A stretch of DNA of 64,000 nucleotides from Seminavis robusta. Its lineage: Eukaryota > Bacillariophyta > Bacillariophyceae > Naviculales > Naviculaceae. The position numbers were made by a program, and so were the translations under genes. Every line of letters starts with the position of its first letter. Position 1 is the first letter of the stretch. The stretch covers positions 1-64,000 of the forward strand of contig CAICTM010000341.1 in NCBI GenBank assembly GCA_903772945.1. Reading direction: 5' to 3'. The notes under the pieces were generated by a model that saw only the letters and a list, made by a program, of their open reading frames with translations, made no database searches and was not told where the DNA came from. Positions 35,625 through 44,985 of the stretch are shown here, piece by piece.

Positions 35625-37652
35625 TTAGCGCCCAGATGGATTCAACCAGTTGCCACCACGCTTACGGTAGCTCTGGTCACTTTCCTCCTCCGTTTCCGAA
35701 GCGGTGTCGTCATCAGACGCATCAGACGCATAGTTGTCACCATAGCCATCGTTGTAGCCGTCATCTTCCTGAGTCACCTCTGCTGGCCCTTCTTCCTCTA
35801 CATCGTCTTCATCATACGACTGCATCTTGGATGGCGGCTCATACTCATTCTCGCGTTCTTCTTGGGCTCTGTGGCGCTTGGGCGTTCCAGTGCGAGGTGG
35901 AGCCGGCTCTTGCTCCTCTTCAGAAGCATCTTCAACAGTTACACCACCATAGGGCTTGCCATTGTAGTAGCGGCCAGAGTTCGCCTCTTCAAAAGAAGTC
36001 TTCGGGAGGTCATCTATCTCCATCTCTGTCTGATGGTTTTCTTCACGGACAGAAGGTTGCTCCTTGTAAGGCCTTCCAGGTCGAGGTGGTGTTGGACGCT
36101 GCCTGGCGGCGGGCTTGGAAGCAGCCGCTGCAGCTGCTGGAGCCGGCTCGTAGTTGCGATCATCCTTGGCCTTTCCGCGAGTTGGAGTGTGGCGAGGCGG
36201 AGTGTAGGCTTTCGGGGGTGGCTTGGGTGAGCTCTGCTGCTTGTAGTTGCGGTGTGGTGGAGTCCTCGATGCAGAGGCAAATGGCCTGCTGCTGGTTGTA
36301 GCTGGTGCTCTGCTAGGTGTGTGGTGCGGGCGCGGCTGTTGGCGGGGTTGTTGGCGCGGTGGCTGGTAGCGCGGCTGCGCTGCTGGTTGATAGACATTCC
36401 TGCCGCGACGACCACGGCTTCTTTCCACGTCAGCAAGAGACATTTCTTCCAAAGTGTAGTTATCCAAGTCGTCGTATCGTTCATCAACGTCTCCTTGGTC
36501 TACCTCATAGGCGGTGACAAAGACACAAGCAGCTCGAAAGTGTCCATTTTTTCCAGCAATAGGAGGAGTCTGCCAACGCAAGTGGATTTCCTCAGGTTTC
36601 GCTGGGAGGAAGCTTGGCAATGCCCGGAAGAAGCCTTCAGTCTGAAAGCCAAGATCGATTGAGTGCTCCTGCCATCCCTCAGGCTGTGTCCGCAAGAACT
36701 CATCCAGCTGCCTGCAGCCGTCAGGATCACTGACGCTGTGTCTGGCCATGATAAAGTCGGCCGTGCGGAGCTCCTTTGGAATCCTCCAGCGGACCACAAA
36801 TTGAGTTCCACATCTCTGGTGCCTCTGGATCACTCTGCAATCCTCCGGTCTCATGCCAGAGACAAGATAGCACGTGAGAGTAGCGCGCTTGCGGCTAACA
36901 TGATAATCTTGGGTGATGTCATCGGAAACGAAGATGCGAAGAATCATGGTTGGAGCAAAGAATTTGTTGCAAGTGACAAGGCCAGATGATGCAAGGACCT
37001 CTGGGCCAGCGTGGACTCCACAAGCTACCTCTGGGATGTCGACCGGCGTCGCCGGAGGGTCATCGCCACCACCACCACCACGGACCGGAGTAGTCCGAGT
37101 CTGCTTCTTGGGTGCGGCCTTTTTCTTGGCTGTCTTCTTCTTTGTAGCTGCCATCTCTGAATCGTATCCTGGAAGGCCTTCTGCTCGTTGACCAGCTTGG
37201 TTCAGGATGCCAACTTTCTGCGCAAACGTGCTGGTCAATTCTGGCAATAGAGAGGTTAGAATTCGACAACAAGCATGCAAGAAAAATTCAACAATCAACT
37301 CACTGTTCCCAGTTTTCAGATAACAATCCAGCTTCTGTGCGGTTGTTTGGTAGTTGCGTCGAAGATTCCGTCGGAGATATTTCTTGCTCTGAATCCACTG
37401 GTACACTTTGGGGTCTTCGGTCACAGCAGTGCGAAAGTTGTTGGGGTCAACAACGTTTGGTTTCAACAATAGTCTTGCCAAGTAGACAGCGTCTTTTCCT
37501 TCCGGTTTCCAACCAAGAGGTTCCGCGTACTCTGTTGGGTCACCGTCTCCGTCGTCGTCGTCGTCGTCGTCGTCGTCCAAGACACCGTCTTCGTCTTCGA
37601 CAACTTCCTCGAAGCTATCGTCTGTATTGAGGTGGTCGCTCTCGTCGTCCAT
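35625..37652 (-). CDS. Large, mostly disordered protein with one central globular region
   Basis: ATG at 37652; the ORF is open throughout (675 residues). A GT-AG intron of 63 bases (37303..37241, GTGAGT..CCAG) lies inside in frame, so the spliced product would be 654 residues: complement(join(35625..37240, 37304..37652)). The N-terminus is very acidic with an Asp run from GTC/GAC repeats, followed by a basic helical part (YLRRNLRRNYQTTAQKL). Next is a Lys/Ala-rich linker (KKKTAKKKAAPKK), then a folded-looking region of about 180 residues (from LVTCNKFFAPTMILRIFVSDD to ACVFVTAYEVDQ), then a long Pro/Gln/Arg tail and an acidic end. Composition suggests a nuclear or nucleic-acid-linked scaffold; no family recognised. 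Confidence 0.72.
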   Translation of the reverse strand: MDDESDHLNTDDSFEEVVEDEDGVLDDDDDDDDDGDGDPTEYAEPLGWKPEGKDAVYLARLLLKPNVVDPNNFRTAVTEDPKVYQWIQSKKYLRRNLRRNYQTTAQKLDCYLKTGNSELIVEFFLHACCRILTSLLPELTSTFAQKVGILNQAGQRAEGLPGYDSEMAATKKKTAKKKAAPKKQTRTTPVRGGGGGDDPPATPVDIPEVACGVHAGPEVLASSGLVTCNKFFAPTMILRIFVSDDITQDYHVSRKRATLTCYLVSGMRPEDCRVIQRHQRCGTQFVVRWRIPKELRTADFIMARHSVSDPDGCRQLDEFLRTQPEGWQEHSIDLGFQTEGFFRALPSFLPAKPEEIHLRWQTPPIAGKNGHFRAACVFVTAYEVDQGDVDERYDDLDNYTLEEMSLADVERSRGRRGRNVYQPAAQPRYQPPRQQPRQQPRPHHTPSRAPATTSSRPFASASRTPPHRNYKQQSSPKPPPKAYTPPRHTPTRGKAKDDRNYEPAPAAAAAASKPAARQRPTPPRPGRPYKEQPSVREENHQTEMEIDDLPKTSFEEANSGRYYNGKPYGGVTVEDASEEEQEPAPPRTGTPKRHRAQEERENEYEPPSKMQSYDEDDVEEEGPAEVTQEDDGYNDGYGDNYASDASDDDTASETEEESDQSYRKRGGNWLNPSGR

Positions 37653-38005
37653 TATGATCTAGTTTTGTTGTGTCGACTGCCGACAGCATGCACACATGTG
37701 ATTTGAACGCCTCCGAATCAACCGCCAAATCGGCGTCGTCCCCACAACCGGCCTACTCAGATTTTCACTTGTAATCTCTATCAAGCGGCTTATGTTCATA
37801 TCAGACAACTAGACTTAGATAAACTAATGTATAGACGAAATTTCTGTTGTGCTGTGAATCAACCCGCCTTGCTGTTCGTTTCCTCTCTCAGCTAGTGTGC
37901 CGGTGAGCGATGCATTGGGGTTTATCGGAGATTTTGGTTTCAGCCAACGAGTTTTTGGGCTTCAAATTTGGTGCATGGTTTAACATGATGGCATGAATCC
38001 AGAGC
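37653..38005. other. Divergent promoter region, left part
   Basis: Intergenic DNA between the disordered-protein gene (minus) and the 10-bp array. No defined element seen. Confidence 0.45.
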
Positions 38006-38292
38006 TGACCATGACTGACCACGGGAGACCATGACTGACCATCGGAGACCGCACGTGACCGTACATGACCACGGGTGACCACGACTGACCACGACTGACC
38101 ACGACTGACCATGGTCAATAAATCTTTACGGTAATTCTTTACGGCGGTACCGACGAAAAAAAGCTTTTTGACCACGATTGACCACGATTGACCACGAATG
38201 ACCGCACATGACCGCACACGACCACGCTTGACCGTGACTGACCATGGTCGACCACAGACGACCATCACCGACCACGGATTTGCAAATTGACC
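38006..38292. repeat. 10-bp-period TGACC array in two blocks of eleven
   Basis: Block 1 (38006-38110) has eleven units whose core TGACC or AGACC recurs at exactly 10-base steps; typical unit TGACCACGAC. Block 2 (38169-38273) has eleven more with core TGACC or CGACC, again at exact 10-base steps. A 58-base AT-richer spacer separates them. One extra TGACC sits at 38288, out of step by one. Each block contains the palindrome ACCATGGT. The array lies in the 751-base gap between two divergent genes, 110-400 bases upstream of the macro-domain start. Confidence 0.92.
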
Positions 38293-38403
38293 ACGAAAAA
38301 GATTTGGAACGCTATCGCAGAGAGCAACAAGCAATCAACCAACACAACTAGCACCACAACAAGCACCACAACAACAGCTTCGGCACTTTGCACTTCGAAT
38401 TTG

Positions 38404-39363
38404 ATGACAACGACAATGATTGGTCTAAGCACGGAGCAGGTTATTATAGCGGCGTTGGGTACCTTTGGATTGATTTGGCTCTCGCTCTCGCTCTCGCATT
38501 TTGGTTTTGGTTTTGGATTGACTAGCAACGAAACCAAAGCTACCGAACAAGATGATTCAATTCATTCTAATTCCACTCGCTCTGTTTCTCCTCCTCCCTC
38601 TCTTGCCGATGAGAAGAAAGTCATGACGTGCCCTCCGTCTCCACCCCAATTCTCCAATCTGTTTGTCCAAGCCGTTGACGAGAAGAAAAAAGAGAGTGTC
38701 AATCAAACTGTTTCTATTGCGAGCTACACTTTGGCTCATGGGATTGTGCTCACTGCCGCTCAAGGATCCGTGGTTCATTTCAAGAGTGATTTGGGTGCCA
38801 TTGTAACAGCATGCAACGAGAAACTAGCTGCCATCTCTGGGACCGACAAAGCTGTTTACTTTGCTGGTGGTTTGAATCTCTCCACTGACCGGATGTCGCT
38901 TTCCAACCTCTCCAACAAGTCCAATCAGCTTGTCAAATGCCCTACAGGACGTGCCAGGATTGTTGGCCCCAAGAAGTACGGGGAGCTTGGTGTGGAGTAT
39001 GTTATCCATGCGGTCGGCCCTGATTTTAACGACTGCTCCACAGACGAGGACAAAACCAAATCCATTCAGCGCCTGCGCAACTGTGTCCGCAACTCCTTGG
39101 CTCTTACTGACAACAGAGCTATTGCGCATGTGTGCATGCCCTTGATTTCGACTGGTGCCTTCCGTGGGCTGCAGAAGTTGGATGATCTCATCTCTGTGAT
39201 TGTGCGTGCCGTCCGTGATTGGTCTTCTGAACCCGAGCGAAATCAGCGTTACTCCAACACCAAGAATATTGTCCTCTGTGCATACACTCGTAGCGATGCT
39301 GATGCCCTTGTTGCTGTTTGCGACAAGCTCTTGGTTGGAAAGTACAAGATTGAGATGAAGTAG
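38404..39363 (+). CDS. Membrane-anchored macro-domain protein
   Basis: 319 residues from the ATG at 38404 (MTTTMIGLSTEQV); a longer frame exists upstream but has no ATG. Residues about 10-38 are hydrophobic (IIAALGTFGLIWLSLSLSHF), a signal anchor. A Ser/Pro-rich spacer follows, then a macro domain from about 110 to the end. Its landmarks are SDLGAIVTACNEKL (about 131), VEYVIHAVGPDF (about 198) and CMPLISTGAFRG (about 245). Macro domains bind ADP-ribose and some remove it from proteins. Here the glycine-rich loop after the Asn is replaced by AISGTDKAV, so catalysis or binding may be altered, while the second phosphate loop (STGAFRG) is kept. The domain probably sits in the cytosol or an organelle lumen depending on anchor orientation. 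Confidence 0.82.
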   Translation: MTTTMIGLSTEQVIIAALGTFGLIWLSLSLSHFGFGFGLTSNETKATEQDDSIHSNSTRSVSPPPSLADEKKVMTCPPSPPQFSNLFVQAVDEKKKESVNQTVSIASYTLAHGIVLTAAQGSVVHFKSDLGAIVTACNEKLAAISGTDKAVYFAGGLNLSTDRMSLSNLSNKSNQLVKCPTGRARIVGPKKYGELGVEYVIHAVGPDFNDCSTDEDKTKSIQRLRNCVRNSLALTDNRAIAHVCMPLISTGAFRGLQKLDDLISVIVRAVRDWSSEPERNQRYSNTKNIVLCAYTRSDADALVAVCDKLLVGKYKIEMK

Positions 39364-39811
39364 GACGTGGCAACGGAAGGAGTGGCAACGATGAAGCGAA
39401 AATGAGAGAAAGAAAGAAAGCAGTAGCGTTAAAATTATAGTCTAGTATTGGATGGAACTGGTCTCTAGCTGGGTAGCCGCTGTTGTAGCGGTGGTATCTC
39501 TTTCCTCTCGCCATGGCCGCTCTTGAACTAGCTAGCTAGATAAATTCGAATGGAAGCTTGGAGGCTACGTTTTGAGCAACATACGAAGGGCTTTGGGTTA
39601 GGGATACGCACGAGATTTAACGGAGCACCAATTGGAGACTTAACACTGAATCCCAACGCTCGCTCGGATTACTCGCTTCTTTGTTGTTCTATCTACTACG
39701 TGTAATAGAGTCGCCACAAATCGAACTGAAGCTTTCATTGGAAGCATCAAACTGATGCTTTGAGGAGAAGATGGGAAAGCGCCGTTGTTTCTTGGCTCAC
39801 AACTTGGCAAG
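39364..39811. other. Intergenic DNA
   Basis: 3' flank of the macro gene and 5' flank of the transposase. A terminal inverted repeat for the transposon was looked for by eye and not found. Confidence 0.4.
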
Positions 39812-40751
39812 ATGCCGGTCACTCAAGCTACGTTTGAGCTCGCTGGGCGCAACATTCTGTCTCGCAACAATGGTGCTTTCCCTTTCGAGGACTTTCGCTC
39901 TCTTTTTGGGTCCAGCGTGGAGGTTGTGTTTGAAGCTTGGTGCTATGCTGACCTAGGCAAGCACAGCCCAAGCACTTACTTTGGGCTCTCATGTTTACGA
40001 AGACGTATTCCACGAGGCAGTCCATCTCAAGCTGGCTGGTGTTCGAGCAAACCAACATTTCGCAAGTGGGTCCGATACACCCTCACCAGGCTGACACAGT
40101 ACTTTCCGGAGCTGGTACGTTGCAGTTGTGTATTGTTGCTTCTGCTATTGCTGGCTCTAACACTTCTTCTCAGGTTAACCTTGATCTCCGATTCGAAGGC
40201 GACCGCGGCAGGACTTGCCTCCAGACTCTCGATGGCACGGACTTTCGCATTCAGGAGCCTGGCGTGGATGGAGAATGGGACTTCTTTGGCTCGGATGGTC
40301 GCCGATTGAAGTTCAATCCAAAGTGGTATACGAAGAAGTTCAATGGCCCGGTGTGCGTTATGAAATAGCAATCTGCATTCAGACTGGCAAAATCTGCTGG
40401 GCCTATGGCCACTTTCCGTGTGGCAAGTGGCCTGACTCAAAGATCTTTCAGCACAAGCTCCAGCATGAGCTGGGAGTCAATGAGATGGTTGAAGCTGATC
40501 GAGGATACACTGGCCTGCCTTTTGATGTGCGCACTCCCGACGATTATATGAATGAAGCCGACAAAATTGCCAAAAGCCATGCTCGTGCCCGTCATGAGAT
40601 CATCAATCGACGCCTCAAGCAGTGGGGATGCCTTGGCCAAAAGTTTCGTCATGACCTCGGCTTCCACCAGACCTGCTTCAGGGCCGTCGTGATGATGACA
40701 CAGCTGGCCATTATCCATGGCGAGCCTGTGGCTTTTGACGTGGAGTATTAG
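39812..40751 (+). mobile_element. Broken DDE transposase (DDE_Tnp_4, PIF/Harbinger- or IS5-like)
   Basis: Starts MPVTQATFELAGRN. A 59-base intron (40115..40173, GTACGT..TCAG) joins TQYFPEL to VNLDLRFEG at phase 0. The catalytic core is present: first Asp in LQTLDGTDF, second in EMVEADRGYTG, Glu in ARARHEIINRRL. The middle reads KKFNGP, then frame is lost by about one base near 40350, and the rest (VRYEIAICIQTGKICWAYGHFPCGKW) continues in another frame to 40751. A second patch (about 39965-40060) makes better family sense in shifting frames, with compensating indels. So it is inactive as read. Similar transposases are common in algae. Ends and target duplication not identified. Confidence 0.78.
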
Positions 40752-41151
40752 ATAGTTGTAAGTGCTAGGTTTTGTTGTGGATGGTTGCTAGGACCAGGAG
40801 TGACTGCACTCGACCGTAGATAGCCTCTCATGACCAACAAAGTAGCCATCAGCTTGACCATTTTCTGATTTCCCTGAGAGCTGATGCACTTAAAGGTCCC
40901 GATTTTCTTGAGCCATTAAATAAACCTGGATTCGCAAAAGTGTTCGAAGTTGCAGAAATTGGATTCTCAAAAGCTACAGTGGCTGTTTCCTTCATGGAAC
41001 CCTGCGACCACTACCATCCATTGCGACGCACCGTGTACCGTATTATGATACAGTTGGAGCTTGGAGGACGTGACTTGCACGGGCTCTTGCCCTAAGGTCT
41101 GATGCTCACAATTTTCAAGTCTGGAAGTAAGGAAGAGAAACACTCCAAAAG
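40752..41151. other. Flank between transposase and copy E
   Basis: From about 41090 it matches the upstream region of copy D, including CTCACAATTTT at 41105-41115. The rest is empty. Confidence 0.5.
41105..41115 (+). promoter_or_regulatory. Shared upstream motif CTCACAATTTT (copy E)
   Basis: Exact 11-mer, 36 bases before the ATG of broken copy E. Confidence 0.45.
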
Positions 41152-41653
41152 ATGTGCCAAGCAAATAACAATAATACCCTCAACAGAGCCATCCAAATGG
41201 ACTCCACGATGACGACCAATGGTATCCTCAAGATCCAGACACAAGATGAATCCCTGGCTGTCAAGACACCTGTCAGCAAGCCATCAAGGCATGTTTCCTT
41301 TGGAGATACCGAGATTCATACCTTTCCCCGACTGTTGGACACGGGCCGTGAAAGGCCCTGCTTTGACCATAGGATGGGAGCCAGTCTCATCTAAAGTTAT
41401 CACATTTCAAGAATTCTACTTGGTCTATTGAAGCATCAATGGCAAGCCTAGGCCATTAATTGCGGATGACCGCATTATCATTCTCCTGGATGCTGGGTGC
41501 GAAAAAGAAGAACTTTTGCAGCACTTTCTGCCTGCCTCAGTCAAGGAGGAACAGCAGCAAGCCAAATTGCAGTCCAAGACGATGTATGGAAAAGTTCGAA
41601 AGGCAGCCTTGAAACTGTCGGGTATCAAAAGTGTCAAAGTCTGGCGTAACTAA
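41152..41653 (+). pseudogene. Copy E of small SILK/VxF family, broken
   Basis: Closest to copy D over the whole length and both flanks. NGILK and PSRHVSFGD are intact, but one extra A in the run at about 41352 shifts the frame just before GPALTIGWEPV. Further on, the codon matching CGA (Arg) in copy D is TGA at 41429-41431. After that the frame reads SINGKPRPLIADDRIIILLDAGC to KTMYGKVRKAALKLSG and ends TAA at 41651. It lacks the poly-Gln of copy D. The short product that could be made (81 residues) still has both docking-like motifs. Confidence 0.85.
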
Positions 41654-43177
41654 CTTTCATTGCCTCCAAAGAATGCAGCCTCCAGAATCTTCTTCCATCC
41701 ATCCCTAGTATGCTATTCACACTGGATACGTACACCTCTGTTTTGAATAATATGCGCTAGAGAATTTCCCTTTTCAATTCTAGTTCTTCTTATTGGGGCT
41801 CAATCCTTTGCTCGCAGCAAGCTTGCTTGTACTCAGTCTGAAACTTCCCTTGGCCTTTGGCACTTCATCGTAGATCATAGATGCTGAAGCCGTACAGGTA
41901 TCTAGGTTGGATTGGTGCAAGTTGCTGAAGAACTCGCTAGCTAGAAGGTACCCTTTAGAATATGGGGCAGTGCGACAATGCTGGGAACTTGAACCCACAG
42001 CGACCTTCTGAACAAAAATAAATAATGCATGTCCCTGAGCCACTGTCAATTTTCCTGGTGAAACTCTTGGGTAGGGCTACATAGCTAGCTAGTAGCCAAC
42101 ACTCTTTATTGTGCCGACATCACACAATCGAGCAAGCCCTGGCCACCACCTTATGCCAATCCACGTCATGGGTATCCAAGTTGAATCACTGCCTCCCTTA
42201 GTTGGTGGTACCGAGGCTTTGCACCTCTTCCTCAAGGTTTCTTGCTACAGAGTGGCTGGGAGCTTGGCTGTGGCCTTCGACAACCATACTCCCAAACTTA
42301 AAGTTGGATTGGATGGCCGGTTTGCACTGCTCCTGGGTGGTTCCTGCGTTGTTCCTGCGTGGTGTTTTACTTTTCGAGGACCGAGGATCTTGCGGATGTA
42401 GCTGACATGGAATTCAGTTGCGGCGTGTTTTTTGTGTGTGCTTCGTCCCAAGTTGGAGTTCAGCAGCTGTGGACCGCTAGACTAGCTAGTAGGATCACGG
42501 CAAGAAAGCATGTTCCCGAAGTGGCCCAAATCTATTTGGAGAAAGCTGCAAGGAGCGCCTGCACAGGGTGGGACACCGCGTTCCAGGGCAGTTATGCAGG
42601 TTGGGATGGCAGATGGCAGTAGAGTGCATGCAAGATGAAACTCGAAGCCATAGATCGGTGCAGTAGATAATGGTGATTACATGTATAGCCAGCGGGTCCT
42701 AGGTGGCGGCGGGGCAATGGGAGGCTCTCTTGACATCCTGTGTATGTTTGTTAGGTCCACCCTTCAATGATATCGCTGGCAAGCAAACAATAACATCCAG
42801 CATGTACGCAAGCCCTGTCACCACCTTGGGAGAGCTCTTGGGAGGCAGCTATCTATGCATACCTACCGGTACCGGTTTTCTCTTCACTTCACTTCTGAAC
42901 AATGTCTTTTCATGACACTTTGGATGCTTTGAGAGTTAGAGTACCAGCCTCAGTCATCGGTCAAATGTCTTGGAGTTCATCCTCACCAACAGTGGTACAG
43001 TACACTGATACTGGGAATGCGTGAAGTCACAGAATGTCCGAAACTCCGGGCTTCCCCCGCGCCCAAAAGCAGTCGCAACAATCGCATTGCTCACTACTTC
43101 TTCCGCGGCTTTCAACGTGAGGCATTGAGGCATCACATAAATGCTAAAATCGTATTATCACATAAATTACAACACAG
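41654..43177. other. Intergenic DNA
   Basis: The first 300 bases match the 3' flank of copy D in patches. A 96-residue ORF (42111-42401) and others have no family signal. TACCGGTACCGG at about 42865. Confidence 0.5.
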
Positions 43178-43759
43178 ATGAACAAGGTGAGCTCTATCGA
43201 CACCAGCAAACCCTTTAGCAGAGTGACAGTCATGCATCCAATTAAGCTACGCGCCTTCACAATGACGCCTCGAGGCATCCTAAAGATTCAGACCCAAGCT
43301 GAATCCATGTTTTCTTCGTTTGTTCAAGCCAAGAATCCCTTCACAAAGCGCCAATGCAATGTTTCCTTTGGTAATACAGAGATTCTTGTCTACCCTCAAC
43401 TTTTGGACACCAGCTGTGGAGGCCCTGCTCTGACCATTGGATGGGAACCAGTGGATAGAATCGTCACTACGGTGCAAGAGTATCACTCAGATAACTTGGA
43501 ACACAGCAATGGCAGCAAGATCCACTCAATCAAGGCTGAACACCGCATCAGCATGCTCCTCAGTGCTGGTTATAGCAGGGAGCAATTGTATCACCACATG
43601 CTCACATTCTCACTCAGGGGAAGTAACGAATCCAAGCAGCAGCACTCCAAGACCATCTATCATAAGCTACAAACCCTTGCATTGAAACTGGCACCACTGA
43701 AACTCACAGGGGTCAAAGCTAGACCACATCCGCTGAGGCCATGCAATACCAAACACTGA
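43178..43759 (+). CDS. Copy F of small SILK/VxF family protein
   Basis: Single exon, 193 residues. The N-terminus MNKVSSIDTSKPFSRVTV is unlike the MCQ start of the other copies; an internal Met (MTPRGILK) would start nearer the shared part. RGILKIQTQAES, KRQCNVSFGN, ILVYPQLLDTSCGGPALTIGWEPV, TTVQEYH, the helix EHRISMLLSAGYSREQLYHHM, then SKTIYHKLQTLALKL and a basic tail. CTCACAATTTT is not seen upstream, so regulation may differ. Intact. Confidence 0.78.
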   Translation: MNKVSSIDTSKPFSRVTVMHPIKLRAFTMTPRGILKIQTQAESMFSSFVQAKNPFTKRQCNVSFGNTEILVYPQLLDTSCGGPALTIGWEPVDRIVTTVQEYHSDNLEHSNGSKIHSIKAEHRISMLLSAGYSREQLYHHMLTFSLRGSNESKQQHSKTIYHKLQTLALKLAPLKLTGVKARPHPLRPCNTKH

Positions 43760-44984
43760 TTCCTTCTACTGATATCCCAATCCTACATTCATCTAGACTA
43801 CAATAACGATTTTAATTGTAAACTTTCCCTTTTGATTTCGTTGCTGAAGAGCCATAGCCAAGCACCGAATGATTGCAATTGGCTAGCAGCAGTTTGTTTG
43901 TCTTGGGCTGTATACCTGGTACCACTCCTGATGGCTGCTAGTCACTCTCCCCGAATAGCATGTATTACCTGCGATATTCGATGCACTATCGGTGCCTTCG
44001 GAGTGTCCTCGCAGACAAACTAGAGACAGATCACCGTAACTGGGATTGGGCCAGTCTTCAGCGGCTGCCTCTAGCTAGAAAAGGATGTGATGTTGACCTA
44101 AGAGCTAAAGATTTGAATTCACAAGGTCTCGTGGCGAACTCGCGATAACATGATGGGGGGAGGAAAGTTCGTACATGTAGGAGTTACCGACAGGCCAAGA
44201 CCTACAACAGTCCGTGCAAAGCCAGTTTTGTCAGAGGGGAGAACGTAGTCTTCCATTGCAGGGTTGAAACAATGAACAACTCCCGACTTATCGCCATGGA
44301 CGATTCCACGCCGTCAAGCAAAGCGAGCCGGCTTATGAAGGCGGAAACTGCGCCAAGTTCTACGAGGCCAGCAGCTTCAACACACTGGACTACCATAGAT
44401 CTATTGGTCGCCTCTGGTCGGGGATGAGCCATGTATGCACTTATGGAAGGTGTGGACGGTGATAGGTTTCTCGGTGCATCTCCAAGGCAGCCTGTGAGGA
44501 GCAAACTCTCCAATTGCAGCTGGGCACATGTGGCTCCAGCGTCCATAAGGCACCAACGATAAGAAGCCCAACGAGTCAGCTTAGCTATGAAGGCGGAAAC
44601 TGCATAAGTTCAACGAGGCCAGCATCAACACACTGGACAAGACGCATCTTTTGGTCGCCGTGGTCGGTATTCAGCCAAGGTGCATGCATGGAACGCGTCC
44701 CCGGTCAAAGCTTTCGTCTGTGCATCTTCTACGTTGCCTGTGAGGACTCTCCAATTGCAGGCTGGGCGCGCATGTTGCTCCTGTGATAAGAAACATATGT
44801 GTCTTTCATTTTTCATTGATGGTTGTGTTGTGCAATTATTGTTTACTCTACTCTACAAGGTAGGTCAAAAATGAAGATTTGGTTGCCTGCTTTCGGAAGC
44901 ATACCAGTACGGATTCCAAACTCGTCGCATACTTCTCCGCCTTCGGAAGCATACCCGTACGGAACCAAACTCTTCGCGTACTTA
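43760..44984. other. Intergenic DNA with duplications
   Basis: Holds an imperfect tandem duplication at 44310-44775 and a second, shorter one at 44888-44985. ORFs here are short and lack domains. Confidence 0.5.
44310..44775. repeat. Imperfect tandem duplication, about 245-bp unit
   Basis: Unit 1 (about 44310-44530) and unit 2 (about 44560-44775) share, in order, TATGAAGGCGGAAACTGC, ACGAGGCCAGCA, AACACACTGGAC, TTGGTCGCC, GCCTGTGAGGA and CTCTCCAATTGCAG. Confidence 0.8.
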
Positions 44985-44985
44985 T
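44888..44985. repeat. Tandem duplication of a unit of about 50 bp
   Basis: Two copies of TTCGGAAGCATACC-GTACGG...CCAAACTC-TCGC, ending at the stop codon of the carrier gene, within its probable 3' UTR. Confidence 0.8.

Noticed and set aside
35420-36301. Plus-strand ORFs of 246-293 residues rich in Cys, His and Leu
   Set aside because: Mostly antisense to the disordered-protein gene; they mirror its low-complexity tail.
37888-38334. Minus-strand ORF of 148 residues with repeated GQSWSVVV-like peptides
   Set aside because: It is the translation of the 10-bp TGACC array; a 10-base repeat gives a 10-residue peptide repeat in any open frame. No gene features.
38287-38403. Longer N-terminus for the macro-domain protein
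   Set aside because: The extra 39 codons are Thr/Ser/Asn repeats without an ATG, and the ATG at 38404 opens directly into a signal anchor.
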